Assembly (NCBI GenBank): GCA_021773815.1
Contig: JAJFJS010000106.1
Location: forward strand, 1 to 57,216
Source: Gammaproteobacteria bacterium
Lineage (GTDB): Bacteria; Pseudomonadota; Gammaproteobacteria; Steroidobacterales; GCA-2729495
Direction: 5' to 3'
Length of the DNA: 57,216 nucleotides
The position numbers and the translations under genes were made by a program. Each line of letters begins with the position of its first letter. Position 1 is the stretch's first letter. The notes beneath the pieces were generated by a model. The model worked only from the letters and a program-made list of their open reading frames with translations, ran no database searches and was not told where the DNA came from. Shown here piece by piece: positions 15,337 through 23,947 of the stretch.

Positions 15337-16395
15337 ATGCAGAACGCCGTTATAAACAACAAGATGAATGACACGTTCCTGAAAGCATGCAGAGGCGATG
15401 ATGTCGATTACACGCCAGTCTGGTTGATGCGCCAGGCCGGACCGTTTCTGTCGCGTTATCGCAAGGTGCTGGCAAAGGTCGATTTCCTGACGGCCTGTCG
15501 AACCCCGGAGATTGCCGCCGAGATTACGATTCAGCCCGTCGATGATCTCGGCGTCGATGCCGCCATTTTCTATTCGGACATTACGACGACGGTCGTGCCG
15601 ATGGGCATGGATTTGAGCTATGTGCCGGGTAAGGGCCCCGTCTATGCGAACCCGGTCCGCACACGGGAGGATGCCGACCGTCTGCGTGTTCCCGAAGATG
15701 TTGCCGACGGTCTGGGGTTCGTGTTTGCTGCCCAGCAAATCTGTGCGCGCGAACTGGCGAACAAAGTACCGCTGATCGGTTTTGCCGGTGCGCCGTTTAC
15801 CGTGGCGGCCTACATGATCGAGGGTGCCGCGAGCCATACGCATGTCAATACGCGGCGCATGGCATTCGGAGATCCGACAACGTTCGCTGTCCTGATGGAA
15901 AAAGTTACGCGCCAGACCACGAACTATCTACGGCGCCAGGCCGAAGCCGGCGCCAATGCGCTGATGTTGTTTGATTCAAATGCGGGCATGTTGGGTCCGC
16001 GGGACTACCGCGAGTTGAATTTGCCATACGTGAAGCGCATTCTCGCCGACTTGGCAAACACTGGCGTTCCGCTGATCTATTTTGGCCTCGGTCAGCACGA
16101 TACACTGGCCGAGATCGCGGCATGCGGCGCCGACATGATTGGCATCGATTTCCGCAAGGACCTGCGTAGCGCTGTTGAGCAACTCGGTCCGGCAGTGTCG
16201 GTACAGGGCAATATCGAGCCCTACGTCTTTTTCGAGACGCGCGAACGGATGGAGCGGCGAGTTGCCGAAACACTGTCCGGCGCGACTGGTGCCCGTGGCC
16301 ACGTTTTCAACCTCGGGCATGGTGTGCCCGCCGACGCGCCGGAAGCGCAGGTAAAGGCGCTGGTCGATGCCGTGCATCGGCAAAGCGCCCGGTAG
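15337..16395 (+). CDS. Uroporphyrinogen decarboxylase-like protein, copy 2 (second active-site arginine replaced)
   Basis: A 352-residue tandem paralogue of copy 1, starting 9 bases after it. The start is ATG 15337, which has GAGG 7-8 bases upstream; a homologous start at 15364 has none. In the substrate-carboxylate loop the family sequence MRQAGRYLP is changed to MRQAGPFLS (residues 31-39), so the arginine equivalent to human Arg41 is proline. The aspartate (YSDITT), tyrosine (AAYMIEG), serine (FDSNAG) and histidine (NLGHGV) are kept. It may bind a different carboxylate pattern, decarboxylate only some side chains, or act as a partner subunit, since UROD is a dimer. Enzyme activity is uncertain. 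Confidence 0.88.
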   Translation: MQNAVINNKMNDTFLKACRGDDVDYTPVWLMRQAGPFLSRYRKVLAKVDFLTACRTPEIAAEITIQPVDDLGVDAAIFYSDITTTVVPMGMDLSYVPGKGPVYANPVRTREDADRLRVPEDVADGLGFVFAAQQICARELANKVPLIGFAGAPFTVAAYMIEGAASHTHVNTRRMAFGDPTTFAVLMEKVTRQTTNYLRRQAEAGANALMLFDSNAGMLGPRDYRELNLPYVKRILADLANTGVPLIYFGLGQHDTLAEIAACGADMIGIDFRKDLRSAVEQLGPAVSVQGNIEPYVFFETRERMERRVAETLSGATGARGHVFNLGHGVPADAPEAQVKALVDAVHRQSAR

Positions 16396-16508
16396 CTCCA
16401 GCAAAGAATAAACCGGCCGACAAGGACCGGGTTCTCGAAAAGAACGACTCGATTGATCGTGCCCGGATACAAGCAGGGTGCGCGAATAAGAATAAGGGGG
16501 TATGAGCA

Positions 16509-18992
16509 GTGCAAAGGTCGCGAACCATTGTCGGTGTCATCTTTTTAATGATTGCCGCCACTACCACGCTGCTGAGCAGCGCGCGCGCGCGGGCCGATGA
16601 GGCGTCGGCTGCGCCGGTGCCGGACCGGGCGAGAACATCTCGTGGTCTCGAAGAGATCATCGTAACGACGAGGAAAAAATCCGAAGACCTGCAAACGGTG
16701 CCGCTGTCTATTGCGACGCTCGGCGTCGAGGAAATGCAGAATCGCGGTATCGAGACGCTCGACGACCTGGCGGCGCAGACCCCGGGCCTGGAGTTTGCCA
16801 GCACCGGCAACGTGGCCGGCACCCGGCCGATCATCCGCGGCCTGTCCCAGCAAACGCGGGTCGGTGATGAAACGAACGTCGCCAGTTTTATCGACGGCGT
16901 GTATTCGCCGGGTTTCTCCGGGTCGACGCTGCTGTTTGACGCCCTGGAGCGCATCGAGGTTGTGCGCGGCCCGCAAAGCGCGGCGTATGGGCGCAACAGC
17001 TTCGCGGGCGCCATTAACTATGTATCGAGCAAGCCCGGTGATGAGTTTGACTTCGGCGTGCGTTCGACGCTGGGGACGGATGAGAAGAGTTCATTGTCCG
17101 GATATGTCAGCGGGCCCGTTATCGGGCCGGTTCTCGCGGCGCGCCTCGACGCTGCCTATCGCGATACCGGCGGTACACTGATTAACCAGGAAAATGGCAA
17201 GCCGTTGTCCAGCAGCGAGACGAAGTTTGTACGCCTCTCGTTGCGATCTGAACTCGAGTGGGTACTGATCGATGCCGCGGTGAACTGGAACGATGACGAT
17301 TTTTCTCCGCCGGCACGCACGCAAATCGCCGATACTGATCCGCGGCGCGTCGGCAAGCCGCCCGGCGGTGGCAACCCGTTCGAGATCGGGTCGGCCCTGT
17401 TGCAGGGTCTGCCATCACCGCGCATCGGCAGGCTGGCACAGGGAGAGATTACTGACGTTGCCGACCAGTTCTTCTTCGATCCCCGCGCAGGCGGTGAACG
17501 CGAAGGAATTCTCTACTCGCTGAATTTCGATTTCGATCTCGGCGACTTCAATCTCGAACTGTTATCCGGTTACTCGGAAAGAGAACTGACATCGATTTCC
17601 GATGTCGATCAGACGCCGCTCGGAACGACGTATGCGAGTGGCCTGGCGTCATCCTTTCCTAACGGGCCGATCACGGTGCAGGGCGTCACGGGCTCGCGCG
17701 AAGATCGAGATCAATTCAGTCAGGACGTGCAGCTGAGTTTCGACGGCGACGGGCCGTTCAACTGGAGCGTCGGCGGCTACTACAGCAATGAGAACTTCCG
17801 GGATCAGCGTATCCGCTCGGGGACGCCGGCGCTGGAATATGTTTCAGGCGATTGTCCTGCCGAGTTGTTTGGTACGCCGCCGCCGACGGAGTGCCTCGTG
17901 GTCGCGGCAATTCCGCAGATGAGCATCGACCTGGATGCGGATCTCGAGAACACGTTCTATTCTGTCTACGGCGCCTTCGAGTGGCTGTTTTTCGAGACGT
18001 GGGCATTGAACGTCGAGGGACGCTATACGTGGGAGGAGAAGAGCGCCGTGCAGCTGGCCGACAATTACCCCTCCAACCGGTTGCCCGTCGGCGATCTCGG
18101 CACGCAACGTTTCAATTACTTCACGCCGCGTATCAACCTGTCGAATCAGGTGACGGACGATTTGCTGCTCTACGGGCTGGTGGCCAAGGGCATCAAGTCG
18201 GGCGGATTTAATTCCAACGCATCGTTGGTTTTTGAGCAGACCTACCAGACCGAATCGAACTGGACGTTCGAGCTCGGTGGCAAGTGGACATTCTGGGACG
18301 ATCGGGCGCGCCTGAATATTGCGGCCTACTGGATCGAGTGGAATGACCAGCAGATCACGACCTTTGCCCAGGAACTCGAAAACGGCATCCTCGTGCGCAG
18401 CATCGATCCGATCGTCGACAATATCGGCGCATCGCAGATCAGGGGGTTCGAGACGGAGATTGTCGTCGTGCCCGCGGACTGGCTGTCACTGAATCTGGGT
18501 TATTCCTATAACGATGGCGAATACGAGGATGCGGTCTTCAACACGTCGGCCGGTTATGCCGACTGCCTCGATATCGGCGTGATCGAATGCGTTTTCGATC
18601 CGGCCGAGAATGCATTCGTCAGCACGGGCCGGGCCGACGGGAATCAGCTGCAAAACACGTCGAAGCATCAATTCAATATCGGCGTCGAGGTGCAGCAGCC
18701 GATCGGTATCGGCGAGTGGGACGCATTTTTCCGTACCGACTTTGCATACCGCTCTAAGCGCTATGTCGATGCATTTCAGGTCGGCTGGGTACCCAGTCGC
18801 GAGACGGTCAACCTTCGTCTGGGTATCAGGAATCCGCAATGGAATGTGGAGAGTTTCTGCGAAAATCTGACGGACGATGACACGCCGACGACCGGATTTC
18901 CGCCGCGGGATTTCCTCGGCGTGCCGCGTTATATGACGACCAATCGCACCGGACGCATCTGCGGGATGACGGCCGGCTTCCGGTTCAAATAG
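16509..18992 (+). CDS. TonB-dependent outer-membrane receptor
   Basis: An 827-residue receptor starting at a GTG with AAGGGGG about 8 bases upstream, then a signal peptide (about 25-30 residues). A TonB box-like EEIIVTTRK precedes a plug domain (PLSIATLGVEEMQNRGIETL, TPGLEFAS, RPIIRGLSQ, VASFIDGVY, LERIEVVRGPQSAAYGRNSF AGAINY region), and the rest is a beta barrel ending in GMTAGFRFK rather than a terminal phenylalanine. Such receptors import siderophores, haem, corrinoids or sugars. It follows the hemE pair by 113 bases on the same strand and precedes an exported repeat protein by 10 bases, so uptake of a tetrapyrrole or its metal complex is an attractive but unproven guess. No FRAP/NPNL haem-receptor signature was recognised. 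Confidence 0.9.
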   Translation: MQRSRTIVGVIFLMIAATTTLLSSARARADEASAAPVPDRARTSRGLEEIIVTTRKKSEDLQTVPLSIATLGVEEMQNRGIETLDDLAAQTPGLEFASTGNVAGTRPIIRGLSQQTRVGDETNVASFIDGVYSPGFSGSTLLFDALERIEVVRGPQSAAYGRNSFAGAINYVSSKPGDEFDFGVRSTLGTDEKSSLSGYVSGPVIGPVLAARLDAAYRDTGGTLINQENGKPLSSSETKFVRLSLRSELEWVLIDAAVNWNDDDFSPPARTQIADTDPRRVGKPPGGGNPFEIGSALLQGLPSPRIGRLAQGEITDVADQFFFDPRAGGEREGILYSLNFDFDLGDFNLELLSGYSERELTSISDVDQTPLGTTYASGLASSFPNGPITVQGVTGSREDRDQFSQDVQLSFDGDGPFNWSVGGYYSNENFRDQRIRSGTPALEYVSGDCPAELFGTPPPTECLVVAAIPQMSIDLDADLENTFYSVYGAFEWLFFETWALNVEGRYTWEEKSAVQLADNYPSNRLPVGDLGTQRFNYFTPRINLSNQVTDDLLLYGLVAKGIKSGGFNSNASLVFEQTYQTESNWTFELGGKWTFWDDRARLNIAAYWIEWNDQQITTFAQELENGILVRSIDPIVDNIGASQIRGFETEIVVVPADWLSLNLGYSYNDGEYEDAVFNTSAGYADCLDIGVIECVFDPAENAFVSTGRADGNQLQNTSKHQFNIGVEVQQPIGIGEWDAFFRTDFAYRSKRYVDAFQVGWVPSRETVNLRLGIRNPQWNVESFCENLTDDDTPTTGFPPRDFLGVPRYMTTNRTGRICGMTAGFRFK

Positions 18993-19002
18993 GGTTCGCG
19001 CC

Positions 19003-21276
19003 ATGTATCAGATAAAAACAAGAGTAAATTGCGGCCGGTTGCAGATGGCCCTCGTCGTGTTGTGCGCGATGGGTTGGGCCAGTCCCGGCACAGGCGCCCA
19101 GAAGCAGATCGATATTTCCGGTGCAGGCCGCGTCGCCGATTCAAACTGCCCGTCGCCGGTGGCGATCTTCAACCAGGACGACTGCGCGTACGATGCTTCG
19201 AGTCCGCTCGGGGGGGGTGGCATCGTCACCCTGCAGTGGATCGGCCCGTTGTTCAGTGCCGGTTACTACGCGCCGGGTACGGCGCCGGGACCGGATGTCG
19301 ATGACGGCATCGAGCCGGTGCCCGGTGACGGGAAAACGCCGCCGCCGGTGACCGGTACGATTCAGATAGACGATCAGGACACCGCGACCGGCACCGACGA
19401 TACGATTGCCGGCGCGCTGGTCATCGGTCCGAGCGTGCGGAACTTCGGCGCCGGATCCGACGGCACCGGTGAGGAGACCTGGACCAGCCGGACGATCAAT
19501 TTCACGGCTGTCACGGTCGACAGCGCCGTATCTAACGGTGACGGCGGGTTCGACTACCTCATCGGTGACCAGGGTTTGCCGGCGCCGCTCGTCGACATCG
19601 CGACCGGCACGGACTTCTGGCCCAGCGAGGACGGGCCGGACTCGGATTCCAACCCGACGATCGGTGACTACTGGGCTGCCGCGGGGCCCGTGGGCATCGC
19701 GACATTCGAAGCTAACCCGAGTCTCGGCACGACCGGCACGACATCGGCCGTCGGCTACAGCTGCAACGATGTCGTCGACGGCGTCGGCGGGGCCGACAGC
19801 GCCTGTGATGGCACGAGCCTGCTTGGTGACGGCGTTTCGGTTGGCAATCTGGACTTCGAGAATATTCTGCTCGCGCTGTCCACGAACGCGGATGGCCATG
19901 TCACGTCGGCAAAACTATTGTGGGTACAGGAAGTCAAGATCTTTTTCTTTCTGCCCGGGGCCGACAGCTGGATTGCCGGCGTCATCGATTTTACGGGCAC
20001 CTGCAATAATTGTTCGGTGCCGGCCGACGCCGTCGACGATACTTATAGCGTCGATCGAAACTCCATCGACAATGTGCTGAGCATCGGTGCGAACGATGTC
20101 GGCTTCACAACACCGGCATCGGTCGTCATCAGTACATTGCCGGATCAGGGCGGCGCGTCCGTCGTGCAGAATTCGCCCGGAAATCCGACGAACATTTCAG
20201 TGAATTATACGCCGCTGGCCGGTTTCTCCGGCACCGAGACCTTCGGGTACACGATGGCTGACGGCGTGAATTCGCGAACCGCGACGGTTACCGTGCTGGT
20301 GACGACACTGGGCGTCAATGACGACCTCGGTGCCACGCGTCTCAATGTGCCGATCAGTATCGCGATCGGCGCCAACGACCAGGGATTCGTCGATCCGACC
20401 ACGGCAACGATCTCGCTGGCGCCCGACCAGGGCGGGACGGCGGTGATTCAGAACTCTCCCGGCGCACCCGCTGCGATCAGCGTTGACTACACGCCGATTG
20501 CACCGCTTGGCACGCCGACCTATATCGAGCGATTCGGCTATACCCTCAACGACGGCATCACGACCGGCGCCGCGACGGTGGCGGTCACGGTTCGCAATGC
20601 CGTGCCGAGCGCGCCCGACCTGTCCGTGACCACGGGTGAGGCTGAGCCGCTGGATATCGCCCCCATCGGGGCCGGCGCGGATCCCGGCGACGGTCCGACG
20701 AGCGTCACGGTTGCCGCACAACCGGTCAACGGCAGTGTCACCGTTGCGAACAATGTGCTGACCTATACGCCGACGGGCTTCTTTATCGGTGCGGATTCCT
20801 TCGACTACGCGGTGCAGGACGTCGATACGGAGTCGGCGACGGGCACGGTAGACATTACAGTCGGCCCGGCTGCGGTGCCGGTTGCGCAGAACGACAAGAG
20901 CAACGTCGTCGAGGGCCAGTCGGTGCAGATTAACGTGACCGCAAACGATGTTGCCGGCAGCGGCGCGCTCGCGGACCACGTGGTCGCCATTGTTATGCAG
21001 CCGGCGGGCGGATCCGTGGCCGTCGGGGCGGGCAATATCGTGACGTACAGCGCGCCGGTTGACGGTGCGGGCGGCGATTCGTTCCAGTACACGCTCGAAG
21101 ACCAGAATGGCGATGTGTCCGCACCGGCAACCGTCGAGGTCGGCATTGCCGCCGATCGACAGCCGCAGATTCCCGGATCGGTCAGCGCCGCAACGGGACC
21201 CTGGAGTCTTGTGCTACTGATCGGCGCGTTGCTGCCGGCGCGACGCGCGTGGCGCCGGCGACGAACCGTTCACTGA
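19003..21276 (+). CDS. Large exported protein with tandem cadherin-like/Ig-like repeats and a C-terminal sorting-type tail
   Basis: This 757-residue protein starts 10 bases after the receptor gene. It has a signal peptide to about residue 30, a roughly 300-residue N-terminal region rich in aspartate and glycine, then at least three repeats of about 100 residues with the pattern NDxGF ... QGGxxVxQNSPG ... VxYTPxxxFSGTETFGYTxxDG, as in tandem Big/cadherin-like domains. The C-terminus is TGPWSL, a hydrophobic stretch (LVLLIGALL) and an arginine cluster (RRAWRRRR), the layout of PEP-CTERM-like sorting tails, though I could not match a named class. It is probably surface-exposed and may cooperate with the receptor. 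Function unknown. Confidence 0.75.
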   Translation: MYQIKTRVNCGRLQMALVVLCAMGWASPGTGAQKQIDISGAGRVADSNCPSPVAIFNQDDCAYDASSPLGGGGIVTLQWIGPLFSAGYYAPGTAPGPDVDDGIEPVPGDGKTPPPVTGTIQIDDQDTATGTDDTIAGALVIGPSVRNFGAGSDGTGEETWTSRTINFTAVTVDSAVSNGDGGFDYLIGDQGLPAPLVDIATGTDFWPSEDGPDSDSNPTIGDYWAAAGPVGIATFEANPSLGTTGTTSAVGYSCNDVVDGVGGADSACDGTSLLGDGVSVGNLDFENILLALSTNADGHVTSAKLLWVQEVKIFFFLPGADSWIAGVIDFTGTCNNCSVPADAVDDTYSVDRNSIDNVLSIGANDVGFTTPASVVISTLPDQGGASVVQNSPGNPTNISVNYTPLAGFSGTETFGYTMADGVNSRTATVTVLVTTLGVNDDLGATRLNVPISIAIGANDQGFVDPTTATISLAPDQGGTAVIQNSPGAPAAISVDYTPIAPLGTPTYIERFGYTLNDGITTGAATVAVTVRNAVPSAPDLSVTTGEAEPLDIAPIGAGADPGDGPTSVTVAAQPVNGSVTVANNVLTYTPTGFFIGADSFDYAVQDVDTESATGTVDITVGPAAVPVAQNDKSNVVEGQSVQINVTANDVAGSGALADHVVAIVMQPAGGSVAVGAGNIVTYSAPVDGAGGDSFQYTLEDQNGDVSAPATVEVGIAADRQPQIPGSVSAATGPWSLVLLIGALLPARRAWRRRRTVH

Positions 21277-21296
21277 TCGAGCGGGTTTCGGCGGCG

Positions 21297-22328
21297 TCAG
21301 GCGACGCCGTGTGCATGCACGGCGTCGACCATCGCTTTGACGTGGTCGACGGGTGTGCCGGGCATGACGCCATGGCCGAGATTGAAGACATGGCCGCGTG
21401 CGGCCTTGCCCTGAAGCAGAGTCTCGCGCACGCGTTGCTCGATTTCGGTGGCTGATTGAAACAGCACGAACGGATCGAGGTTGCCCTGCACGGACACGCC
21501 GTTGCCGAGTTTCTTGATGGCGGTATCGAGGCGCAAGCCGTAATCGATACTGATGACGTCGGCGCCGCAATTCCCGAGTTTTGCCAGTGATCCGTGTGCG
21601 CCGAGTCCGAAATAGATCAGCGGCACGCCGGTGTCAGCGAGTTCGGCGCACAGTCGCTCGATATACGGCAGGTTCAGCTGGTCGAAATCCTGCGGGCTCA
21701 GAATGCCGGCAAACGAATCGAACAACATCAGCGCCTGGGCGCCGGCATGCGCCTGCGCTCGCAGGTAGTTTGTCGTGTGTGCCGTAATCTTGTCCATCAG
21801 CTGCAGGAATGCCGGCCGGTCGCCGAAAATCATTCGGCGCAGCCTGGCGTAGTCGCGGCTCATGGCGCCTTCGACCATAAAGGAGGCCATCGCCAGCGGG
21901 GCGCCGGCAAATCCGATCAGCGGCACCCGGTTGGCAAGTTCACCGGCGCAAATTCGGATCGCGTCATAGACGAAATCCAGCCCGTCATCGTCCGGATCCG
22001 GCACGCGCAGGCGATCGATGTCGGCCCGCGAGGTGATCGGGTGCGGGTAATACGGGCCGGTGCGATCGGAGTATTCGAGTTCGAGGCCCATCGGTACGAC
22101 GGTCGTCGTGATATCCGAGAAAATAATGGCGGCATCCACGCCCAGAATATCGACCGGTTGAATCGTGACCGCGGCAGCCAACTCCGGTGTGCGGCACATA
22201 GTCAGGAAATCCGTTTTTGAATGGATTGCCATGAACTCGGGCAGGTAACGACCCGCCTGGCGTTTCAGCCATACAGGTGTGAAATCGACGGGTTCTCCGC
22301 GGCAGGCGCGCAGGAAATTGTCATTCAT
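21297..22328 (-). CDS. Uroporphyrinogen decarboxylase-like protein, copy 3 (active-site tyrosine to phenylalanine)
   Basis: A 343-residue third HemE paralogue on the opposite strand. Both arginines of LKRQAGRYLP (residues 23 and 27), the aspartate of FSDITT (72), the serine of FDSFAG and the histidine of NLGHGV are kept, but the position of the conserved tyrosine (human Tyr164) is phenylalanine in ASFMVEG (residue 150). It shares SDITTTVVPMG with the other two copies, so all three arose from one subfamily. It lies 69 bases downstream of the second flavoprotein gene in an apparent two-gene operon, mirroring the flavoprotein-ferredoxin-hemE order on the other side. The tyrosine loss suggests changed rate or substrate, not necessarily inactivity. 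Confidence 0.9.
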   Translation of the reverse strand: MNDNFLRACRGEPVDFTPVWLKRQAGRYLPEFMAIHSKTDFLTMCRTPELAAAVTIQPVDILGVDAAIIFSDITTTVVPMGLELEYSDRTGPYYPHPITSRADIDRLRVPDPDDDGLDFVYDAIRICAGELANRVPLIGFAGAPLAMASFMVEGAMSRDYARLRRMIFGDRPAFLQLMDKITAHTTNYLRAQAHAGAQALMLFDSFAGILSPQDFDQLNLPYIERLCAELADTGVPLIYFGLGAHGSLAKLGNCGADVISIDYGLRLDTAIKKLGNGVSVQGNLDPFVLFQSATEIEQRVRETLLQGKAARGHVFNLGHGVMPGTPVDHVKAMVDAVHAHGVA

Positions 22329-22397
22329 ATCCGGCTCGTTGTGGTTATGTGCTGGGGCGGGCAGGTGATCATGTATGTCCGTGCCGGACGTGCCGCG

Positions 22398-23705
22398 CTA
22401 AGCGGCCCGGCTGTCCTGGCGTTTCGGCGGCGCCGCGAAGATCTTTCGGGCGATGTTCGGCAGGTCGGTGGTCAGTTCCGCCCGGTTGGCGGACAGGCAA
22501 TCGTCCGGCACGCCCGAGATATGGTTGTCCTCGGTCCAGGCGATCAGCGTGTCGGTCTCCGCATCGGTCAAAACCGACGGCAGCGACTTGATCTGCTTGG
22601 TGTTGCGCCGGTACTCGGGACTGAAGTAATTAACCGCGTGCAGCCAGAAATCGTTATAGGCGAAATTTCCGTCGCCGCCCGCCAGGGCCGTCACCGTTGA
22701 CTTCGCTGCGGTGTAGCCGAAGCCGATGGCGCCCTTGATCGCCGCCTCCGCATAGGCCGCGTTGTCACCGACGCAGATGACATTCCCGCGTGCCGGTTCG
22801 CGGACCGGCGGTCGCAGGTCCATGTTGCAGCCGATGCGGCTGATCGACTTGGTATTGGCGAACCAATCGGCAAACGGCGATTCGGTCATGACCTTATGCA
22901 GTATGTCGGGCAAGTGCACCGAGCTGCCGGCGACCGTCGATGCGCCCAGCTGAAATTTTCCCGGTGGCCACTGACCGAGCGTGACATAGCCATTGTGAAG
23001 CGAAGGCAGGCACAGCTTGATTCGATGCCGATCCAGTATCGGCGCATCGACGCGGTCAAGGATCAGCGTCAGGAACTTCAGTCGGAACCGTGCTTCGGGC
23101 CGCCCCTCGTCAAAGCCCAGCTGCGCGAGCAGCGGTGAGAAAGAGCCGTCCGCGACGATCGCGCGTCGCGCGCGGACTGTTTCCTTGCCGGTGCCGGACT
23201 TCAGCGTTGCAACGACGCCGTCCGGGCCGTCTTCGATCGCGATGCAGCGCGTACCGACGCGCAGTTCGCAGCCCGCTTCACAGGCCTCCCGGACGAGGCC
23301 CTGTAAAAGCACATCCTTGTCGACGACAAAACCGGTGATTTGCAGATCGTCCGGGTCCCGACTAAGGCGATGCCCGGATGGCGACAGCCACGAATCGTTG
23401 AAGCAGGGGCCCCAGGTGCCCGAATACTCGATCTCGGCATCGGCCGGCAGCGTCTTCGGCCGTATGATCGAATGATCCTTGTCGATCTCGATGGAGACGG
23501 TCACGCGCCGGCTCTCGATGTCGGTCGGTACCTTGTCGGTACCGAATCCGCCGCGACCAAGTCGCAGCAACCGGCTGCACAGGCGCCGCGCCATGATTTC
23601 CTTGTTTTTCTCGACCAGCAGGACCTTGAGTCCGTCGCGGGCCGCCGTGCGAGCCGCCATGCTGCCACCGGGTCCGGCGCCGATGATGATCAGGTCATAG
23701 TGCAA
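22398..23705 (-). CDS. Geranylgeranyl-reductase-family FAD flavoprotein, copy 2
   Basis: A 435-residue paralogue of the protein at 12652-13965, with a TTG start at 23705 preceded by GGAG. It has YDLIIIGAGPGGSMAARTAA at the N-terminus, LLVEKNKEIM, CSRLLRLGRGGFG, and GNVICVGDNAAYAEAAIKGA around residue 305-325. The two copies align along their whole length in motif order, down to short polar tails ending in alanine-alanine. It precedes hemE copy 3 in the same operon and is divergent from the ABC substrate-binding protein gene. Each flavoprotein thus has its own hemE partner, which argues that they act on related substrates. Confidence 0.85.
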   Translation of the reverse strand: MHYDLIIIGAGPGGSMAARTAARDGLKVLLVEKNKEIMARRLCSRLLRLGRGGFGTDKVPTDIESRRVTVSIEIDKDHSIIRPKTLPADAEIEYSGTWGPCFNDSWLSPSGHRLSRDPDDLQITGFVVDKDVLLQGLVREACEAGCELRVGTRCIAIEDGPDGVVATLKSGTGKETVRARRAIVADGSFSPLLAQLGFDEGRPEARFRLKFLTLILDRVDAPILDRHRIKLCLPSLHNGYVTLGQWPPGKFQLGASTVAGSSVHLPDILHKVMTESPFADWFANTKSISRIGCNMDLRPPVREPARGNVICVGDNAAYAEAAIKGAIGFGYTAAKSTVTALAGGDGNFAYNDFWLHAVNYFSPEYRRNTKQIKSLPSVLTDAETDTLIAWTEDNHISGVPDDCLSANRAELTTDLPNIARKIFAAPPKRQDSRAA

Positions 23706-23760
23706 AACGGTGTTTCTCCGTGGCGGTCCCCGCCGGTCGATCGAATTGGCAGGTTGACTT

Positions 23761-23782
23761 GTTGTAATGCTAACATAACGAC
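23761..23782. promoter_or_regulatory. Operator-like palindrome between the copy-2 flavoprotein and the ABC substrate-binding protein
   Basis: GTTGTAAT-N6-ATAACGAC lies 56 bases upstream of the flavoprotein start on the minus strand and 166 bases before the binding-protein gene on the plus strand. The right arm is identical to that of the site at 12590-12611. A clear -10/-35 pair could not be assigned on either strand. Confidence 0.65.
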
Positions 23783-23947
23783 CAATAGGCTGCGAGCGTC
23801 AGGCGGCAGAACCGTGATGCAGATCGTCCCGGCGACTGGTCTTGGTGATTCGTGGTGTCCTGGCGTACGGATTTACAGTCGCCGCCGACATCAGGTTGCG
23901 GCCGTTGTTATGATCGCGCGTCCGGCGCAATTGTAGGAGGTTCTGAC

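Noticed and set aside
14131-15843. Long minus-strand frames opposite hemE copies 1 and 2
   Set aside because: Both are mirror images of conserved coding DNA; their apparent mutual similarity only reflects the similarity of the two hemE genes.
14287-22328. Reading the hemE paralogues as corrinoid-dependent methyltransferases of the UroD superfamily
   Set aside because: All keep the decarboxylase-specific MRQAG/KRQAG loop, SDI aspartate and NLGHG histidine, and no corrinoid-binding protein gene is nearby.
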